The notes below the pieces were generated by a model. That model saw only the letters and a list, made by a program, of their open reading frames with translations, was not told the origin of the DNA and searched no databases. 64,000 nucleotides of DNA, from NCBI GenBank assembly GCA_003446015.1, contig DMBU01000108.1:1-64000 (forward strand), written 5' to 3'. Both the position numbers and the translations under genes were made by a program. Origin of the DNA: Bacteroidales bacterium. Its GTDB lineage: Bacteria; Bacteroidota; Bacteroidia; Bacteroidales; UBA12077. The first letter of the stretch is position 1. Each line of letters opens with the position of its first letter. Positions 60,147 to 64,000 of the stretch are shown here, one piece after another.

Positions 60147-61547
60147 TTACTTATTTAAATATATCTTTAACTTTTTCCCGGGTTTTAAATCATTTTCATT
60201 GGAGATATCGTTTTCTTCCTTTAATTCGGAAATTGACCTGCAATTAAATTTCTCTGCAATACTCCACACTGTATCACCATTTTGAACAGTATAATAAATA
60301 AAACGATCTGTTGAATCTCTTTGTTGTTTGGGTCGGGTTCTTTCTTCTTCAATTGCTCGAGCCACCTGAGGATCAACCCACACATCGAGCTTTTGGCCTA
60401 CATTTAAATCATTTGTTGGCAAGCTGTTCCAGATTCTTATATCGTCGATGGTACAATTATATTTAATGGCAATTTTATGAAAATATTCCCCTTTAGCGAC
60501 TTCGTGTGTAATTTTTATTTTTCCATTTGTTCCTCCTGCTTCCGACACTACTTCATTGAAATCTTTTTTAGCTACAGACTCATCATAAATGGCATCTTCA
60601 TTTCGAATAAATATTCGAATTTTATCTTCTGGTAATATTAGCGTTGCCGGATATTTCATTTTTGGAATGTAATCCAACTTATACGATGGATTTAAAAACT
60701 GCAAAGTTTCAATGGGTATTTTAGTTACTTCTGAAATTCGTTTAAATGTACTTGCCTTATTTATTTTAACCGTATCGACATTAATATGAATAAATTCTGA
60801 TGGAACCGGATCAATATTGTGATCTTCGTAATGAGTCATTACATAATTCACAGCAATAAAAGCAGGAACGTAGCCATTTGTTTGTGCTGGCAGGTAAGGT
60901 TGAATTTCCCAAAAATCGGTTTTACCTCCCGATCGTTCAATTGCATTTCTTACAACTCCGGGACCTCCATTATATGCAGCTAATGCTAATTGCCAGTCGT
61001 TATAAATTCTGTATAAATATTGCAAATAACTACAAGCCGCTTCGGTCGATTTATAAGGATCACAACGTTCATCGACATATGAGTTTACCTCTAAATCGAA
61101 CATTTTACTTGTGTTGATTTTGAATTGCCATAATCCTACTGCTGCCGATGAAGATATAGCTCTCGGATCAAGTGCCGATTCAACTATAGCTAAATATTTT
61201 AATTCAAGAGGCAACTGATATTTATCGAGCATTTCTTCGAAAATAGGAAAATATAACTCAGCTAATCCGATAATTTTAGCTAAATGCTCACGGCGTTCAA
61301 TAGTGTATACATCAATGTATCTTCGTACCCGATCGTTATATTCTAATTCGATGGGCGTTAAATTGTTGAGTTCTGCAATTTTGTACTCATATACTAAGTC
61401 GGGATAGATTGGAATAGAATCTTTTTTCTTCTTATTATCAACCGGATTTTCCTCATTTCTTAAGCTCATATCAGCAGCATTTGTTACAATCCCCCTACCT
61501 AAAAGAACTATTGTCAAAAAAATCGCTACACAAAAATTTTTATACAT
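60147..61547 (-). CDS. LysM-containing lytic transglycosylase (MltD-like)
   Basis: A 466-residue exported enzyme (signal peptide about 1-25, ending TNAAD) that cleaves peptidoglycan glycan strands. The SLT domain (about 95-230) carries YLAIVESALDPRAISSSAA (catalytic Glu), GLWQFK and AYNGGPGVVRNAI. Two LysM domains follow (about 350-395: HEVAKGEYFHKIAIKYNCTI; about 418-464: YYTVQNGDTVWSIAEKFNC), which bind glycan. It is co-transcribed with the DUF4837 and 124-residue genes. Confidence 0.95.
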   Translation of the reverse strand: MYKNFCVAIFLTIVLLGRGIVTNAADMSLRNEENPVDNKKKKDSIPIYPDLVYEYKIAELNNLTPIELEYNDRVRRYIDVYTIERREHLAKIIGLAELYFPIFEEMLDKYQLPLELKYLAIVESALDPRAISSSAAVGLWQFKINTSKMFDLEVNSYVDERCDPYKSTEAACSYLQYLYRIYNDWQLALAAYNGGPGVVRNAIERSGGKTDFWEIQPYLPAQTNGYVPAFIAVNYVMTHYEDHNIDPVPSEFIHINVDTVKINKASTFKRISEVTKIPIETLQFLNPSYKLDYIPKMKYPATLILPEDKIRIFIRNEDAIYDESVAKKDFNEVVSEAGGTNGKIKITHEVAKGEYFHKIAIKYNCTIDDIRIWNSLPTNDLNVGQKLDVWVDPQVARAIEEERTRPKQQRDSTDRFIYYTVQNGDTVWSIAEKFNCRSISELKEENDISNENDLKPGKKLKIYLNK

Positions 61548-61668
61548 AAACCTAATCGATTTTCACCCTTTTTATTTATATCAGCGTAAAAATAATATTT
61601 ATCTAAAACTTATGCATTAAATAACCTGAAAAAGCAATAAGCAATTTATGAACATTCGGCTTTATAAA

Positions 61669-61703
61669 TAAAAAGCCTGCTCAACTATTAGATTAAGCAG
61701 GCT
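61669..61703 (-). terminator. Rho-independent terminator after tatA
   Basis: On the minus strand AGCCTGCT pairs with AGCAGGCT and is followed by TTTTTATTT. It lies 22 nt past the tatA stop. Confidence 0.88.
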
Positions 61704-61725
61704 ATAGTAATAAAATTAAAAGTTT

Positions 61726-61911
61726 TTATTTTTCAGTATTGTCTCTATCATTATCCTCTTTGCTTGCATCCTTAAATTCCTTCATGCCTTTACCCAAACC
61801 TCTCATTAACTCAGGAATTTTCTTGCCTCCAAAAATTAACAATATTACCAGAACAATAAGAATAATTTCCCATCCACCTGGCATTCCTAGTAAAATAAAT
61901 AATGCTTGCAT
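61726..61911 (-). CDS. tatA: TatA/E-type twin-arginine translocase subunit
   Basis: A 61-residue single-pass protein with the TatA pattern: a short N-terminal membrane helix (about 12-30, GWEIILIVLVILLIFGGKKI) then an amphipathic helix with PELMRGLGKGMKEFKDASK. The FGGKKIPELMRGLG hinge is diagnostic. It forms the pore for folded proteins; TatC is not in this window. It has its own promoter box and terminator, between lytic transglycosylase and rseP. Confidence 0.93.
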   Translation of the reverse strand: MQALFILLGMPGGWEIILIVLVILLIFGGKKIPELMRGLGKGMKEFKDASKEDNDRDNTEK

Positions 61912-61934
61912 AACTTAAAGTTTATTTGTTTATA

Positions 61935-61942
61935 CAAATGTA
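61935..61942 (-). promoter_or_regulatory. -7 box (TACATTTG) of tatA
   Basis: A full match to TAnnTTTG on the minus strand, 23 nt before the tatA ATG, in the short gap after rseP. Confidence 0.45.
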
Positions 61943-61952
61943 AGATTTTTTA

Positions 61953-63272
61953 TTATTTAAATAGCTTAAAGATATCATTTCCATTTGCATAAAGCAAAAG
62001 GGCTAATAACAGAATCATTCCTGCCATTTGCGCATATTCCAGAAATTTATCGCTAGGCTTACGTCCTGTAACCATTTCGTATAATAAAAACATTACATGT
62101 CCACCATCTAAAGCTGGAATTGGTAAAACATTCATTATTGCTAAAATTATCGAAAGGAAAGCTGTAAGGTTCCAAAATGCCTGCCAGTTCCATGTTGCAG
62201 GAAATATTTTTCCTATGGTAATAAATCCACCTAAAGATTTGTATGCCTCTGTTTTTGGTGAAAAAATTAACTTTAACTGTTTTAAATAGCTTCCGAAAGT
62301 TTCTATTCCTTTATCGATACCTGCAGGTATTGATGCCATAAAGGTATACTCAATGCTTTCAAGCTCGAAAAAGTCATTCAGGGCGCCACCGGGAGCCACG
62401 CCAATTAAACCCGACTCAGGCACCATAACCATATAACTTACTGTATCATTATCTCTTAATGCAGTAATGTGTACTTCCTTATTTATATAATGGGATAAAG
62501 TATCTTTAAACTCATCAAAATAGTAGACAGGGTTTCCATTGATTCCAATCAGTTTATCATCTTTCTCGAAGCCAGCTTCCTTTGCAGGAGAATCTTTTGA
62601 AAAACCTCCAATGACAAATGGTATTCGTGCATTTATAAAACCTCTGCTTTTTAAAAGTTGTGGAATTATTGATTCAGGAACCGGTATTTCGCGTTGTCTA
62701 CCATCTCGTTCAATCTGAATTGTTTTAATATCTTCTAAAACTATTTCAGGAACTATGGCATAGAAATCTTCAATTTCTTTACCGTCTAAGGATAAAATTT
62801 TATCACCATTTCTAAGTCCCATTTCAAAAGCCAGAGAATCAACCATGATTCCATGCTTGACATTGCTATTTGGCAAATATTCTTCTCCCCATGTGTATAG
62901 TACTGCTGAATAAATTATTAAAGCAGTAATAAAGTTAACCATTACACCGCCCAACATAATTAACAGTCTTTGCCATGTACTTTTCGAACGAAATTCATGT
63001 GGCTGAGGTGGTTGCTTCATTTGTTCTTTATCCATCGATTCGTCAATCATTCCTGATATTTTCACATACCCTCCAAGAGGTAACCAACCTAGCCCATATT
63101 CTGTTTCTCCTTTTTTAAACTTAAAAAGAGAAAACCAGGGGTTGAAGAAAAGATAAAATTTCTCTACTCTTGTTTTAAAAATTTTAGCAAATGCAAAATG
63201 TCCAAATTCGTGTAATATAACCAATATGGAAATGCTAAGTAAAAATTGTCCTATTTGTGTTAATGCTCCCAT
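61953..63272 (-). CDS. rseP: RIP metalloprotease RseP (site-2 protease)
   Basis: A 439-residue inner-membrane zinc protease that cuts transmembrane anti-sigma factors and leftover signal peptides. The zinc site HEFGH is at residues 21-25 in the first membrane segment (ILVILHEFGHFAFAK) and the third ligand is in MNVLPIPALDGGHVMFLLYE near 385. Two PDZ domains lie between (about 130-200 and 205-275: GLRNGDKILSLDG and GFEKDDKLIGINGN). It follows dxr by 18 nt in the usual order dxr-rseP. Confidence 0.97.
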   Translation of the reverse strand: MGALTQIGQFLLSISILVILHEFGHFAFAKIFKTRVEKFYLFFNPWFSLFKFKKGETEYGLGWLPLGGYVKISGMIDESMDKEQMKQPPQPHEFRSKSTWQRLLIMLGGVMVNFITALIIYSAVLYTWGEEYLPNSNVKHGIMVDSLAFEMGLRNGDKILSLDGKEIEDFYAIVPEIVLEDIKTIQIERDGRQREIPVPESIIPQLLKSRGFINARIPFVIGGFSKDSPAKEAGFEKDDKLIGINGNPVYYFDEFKDTLSHYINKEVHITALRDNDTVSYMVMVPESGLIGVAPGGALNDFFELESIEYTFMASIPAGIDKGIETFGSYLKQLKLIFSPKTEAYKSLGGFITIGKIFPATWNWQAFWNLTAFLSIILAIMNVLPIPALDGGHVMFLLYEMVTGRKPSDKFLEYAQMAGMILLLALLLYANGNDIFKLFK

Positions 63273-63290
63273 CTATTAATCCTCTATTTC

Positions 63291-64000
63291 TTATTTTATT
63301 AATGTTTTTGAATATTCTCTTGTTTCTTTATCTGTGTTTATTAAATCATCCAGTTCAGGATGTTTTATATAAGCTATTTTTTGCATACTTTGTTCAATGA
63401 TATCTGTCATTTCGCAAAATCCAATTTTATCTTTTAGAAATGCATCAACAGCAATTTCATTGGCTGCATTTAAAATACATGGCATATTCCCACATTTATC
63501 CATCGCTTCAAATGCCAGTGCCAGATTTCTAAAGCTTTTTAAATCCGGTTTTTCAAATGTTAACTCAGGATAATCCCAAAAACTAAATCGTGGGAATTCT
63601 GTTTTTACTCTATCCGGAAAACTTAATGCATATAATATGGGTAATTTCATGTTGGGTAAACCCATTTGAGCTTTTATTGATCCATCTTCGAACATAACCG
63701 CTGAATGAACAATAGACTGTGGATGAACAACAACTTCAATCTGATTTGGATTTAACCCGAATAACCATTTTGCCTCAATTGCTTCTAATCCTTTGTTCAT
63801 CATTGTTGCAGAATCGATAGTTATTTTAGCTCCCATTTCCCAGTTAGGGTGTTTTAAGGCATTTTCTTTTGTTGCCGATTTTAAGAACTGTAGATTTTTC
63901 CCCCTGAATGGCCCCCCAGATGCTGTTAACATAATTTTCTCAATGGCATTTTGACCTTCGCCTACCAGACATTGAAAAATAGCTGAATGTTCAGAATCAA
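63291..64000 (-). CDS. dxr: 1-deoxy-D-xylulose 5-phosphate reductoisomerase, 5' part beyond window
   Basis: The open frame continues to the window edge at 64000, so only the C-terminal 236 or so residues are present. DXR converts DXP to 2-C-methyl-D-erythritol 4-phosphate in isoprenoid synthesis. Signature segments are present: SEHSAIFQCLVG just before the window limit, LTASGGPFRGK (active-site loop), NWEMGAKITIDSATMMNKGLE and the metal/substrate region VVHPQSIVHSAV. The first Met seen (63932) is internal. The downstream neighbour is rseP. Confidence 0.97.
   Translation of the reverse strand, partial: DSEHSAIFQCLVGEGQNAIEKIMLTASGGPFRGKNLQFLKSATKENALKHPNWEMGAKITIDSATMMNKGLEAIEAKWLFGLNPNQIEVVVHPQSIVHSAVMFEDGSIKAQMGLPNMKLPILYALSFPDRVKTEFPRFSFWDYPELTFEKPDLKSFRNLALAFEAMDKCGNMPCILNAANEIAVDAFLKDKIGFCEMTDIIEQSMQKIAYIKHPELDDLINTDKETREYSKTLIK

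Overview
The window is a 64 kb AT-rich chromosomal segment from a member of the Bacteroidota, most plausibly a marine or anaerobic Bacteroidales/Marinilabiliales-type organism. The support is TonB-dependent receptors with CarboxypepD_reg-like N-termini, acid-rich Bacteroidota lipoproteins (Cys followed by runs of Asp/Glu), families largely confined to the phylum (DUF4270, DUF4837, DUF4907, DUF5689, DUF3078, GSCFA), a SufBCDSE-SufT operon, and promoters of the TTTG-N19/21-TAnnTTTG type instead of sigma-70 boxes. Most genes lie on the minus strand. I see no rRNA or tRNA gene, CRISPR array, prophage or insertion sequence.

Layout. 1-4.3 kb: aminotransferase, CDF cation transporter, lepA. 4.5-15 kb: a methionine supercluster (aspartate kinase, metY, metX, homoserine dehydrogenase, metH, metF, in transcription order) preceded by a good promoter, a SAM-I-type riboswitch and a tiny Met/Cys-containing leader ORF with a hairpin. 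15-22.3 kb: a DUF4412 protein, groES-groEL, then an envelope cluster (sigma-54 activator, LptE, TPR protein, SecG) and kdsB. 22.3-22.8 kb: a cluster of REP-like palindromes. 22.8-28.5 kb: a TonB receptor, a DUF5689 surface lipoprotein and a divergent secreted endonuclease/exonuclease/phosphatase-fold enzyme, possibly an extracellular nucleic-acid or phosphoester scavenging locus. 28.6-35.5 kb: an unknown protein, a second TonB receptor, a GSCFA protein, a four-helix-bundle (23S IVS-type) gene between perfect 26-bp inverted repeats, an alpha/beta hydrolase, YjbQ and DUF3078. 35.5-42.4 kb: queG and the Suf operon. 42.5-53.8 kb: thiL, then an outer-membrane/surface protein cluster (PQQ-like propeller, esterase, OMP, DUF4270, Kelch lipoprotein, DUF4907), FKBP, CoA-binding protein, an ECF sigma factor with a membrane partner, and a cyclophilin. 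53.8-58.7 kb: a 1619-residue tandem UvrA-like protein. 58.7-64 kb: a small unknown protein, DUF4837 lipoprotein, LysM lytic transglycosylase, TatA, RseP and the 3' part of dxr, which runs off the window.

The candidates I consider most worth following are: (1) the inverted-repeat-flanked four-helix-bundle cassette at 32853-33278, which seems to have supplied new C-terminal codons to the neighbouring hydrolase; (2) the double UvrA, both halves of which lack the UvrB-binding insertion; (3) the REP/BIME-like array with covarying stems and a constant GTAC mark; (4) the SAM riboswitch plus leader ORF heading the methionine cluster; and (5) the DUF4270-Kelch-DUF4907-OMP surface cluster. All functional statements are from reading the sequence and family knowledge; no database search was possible.
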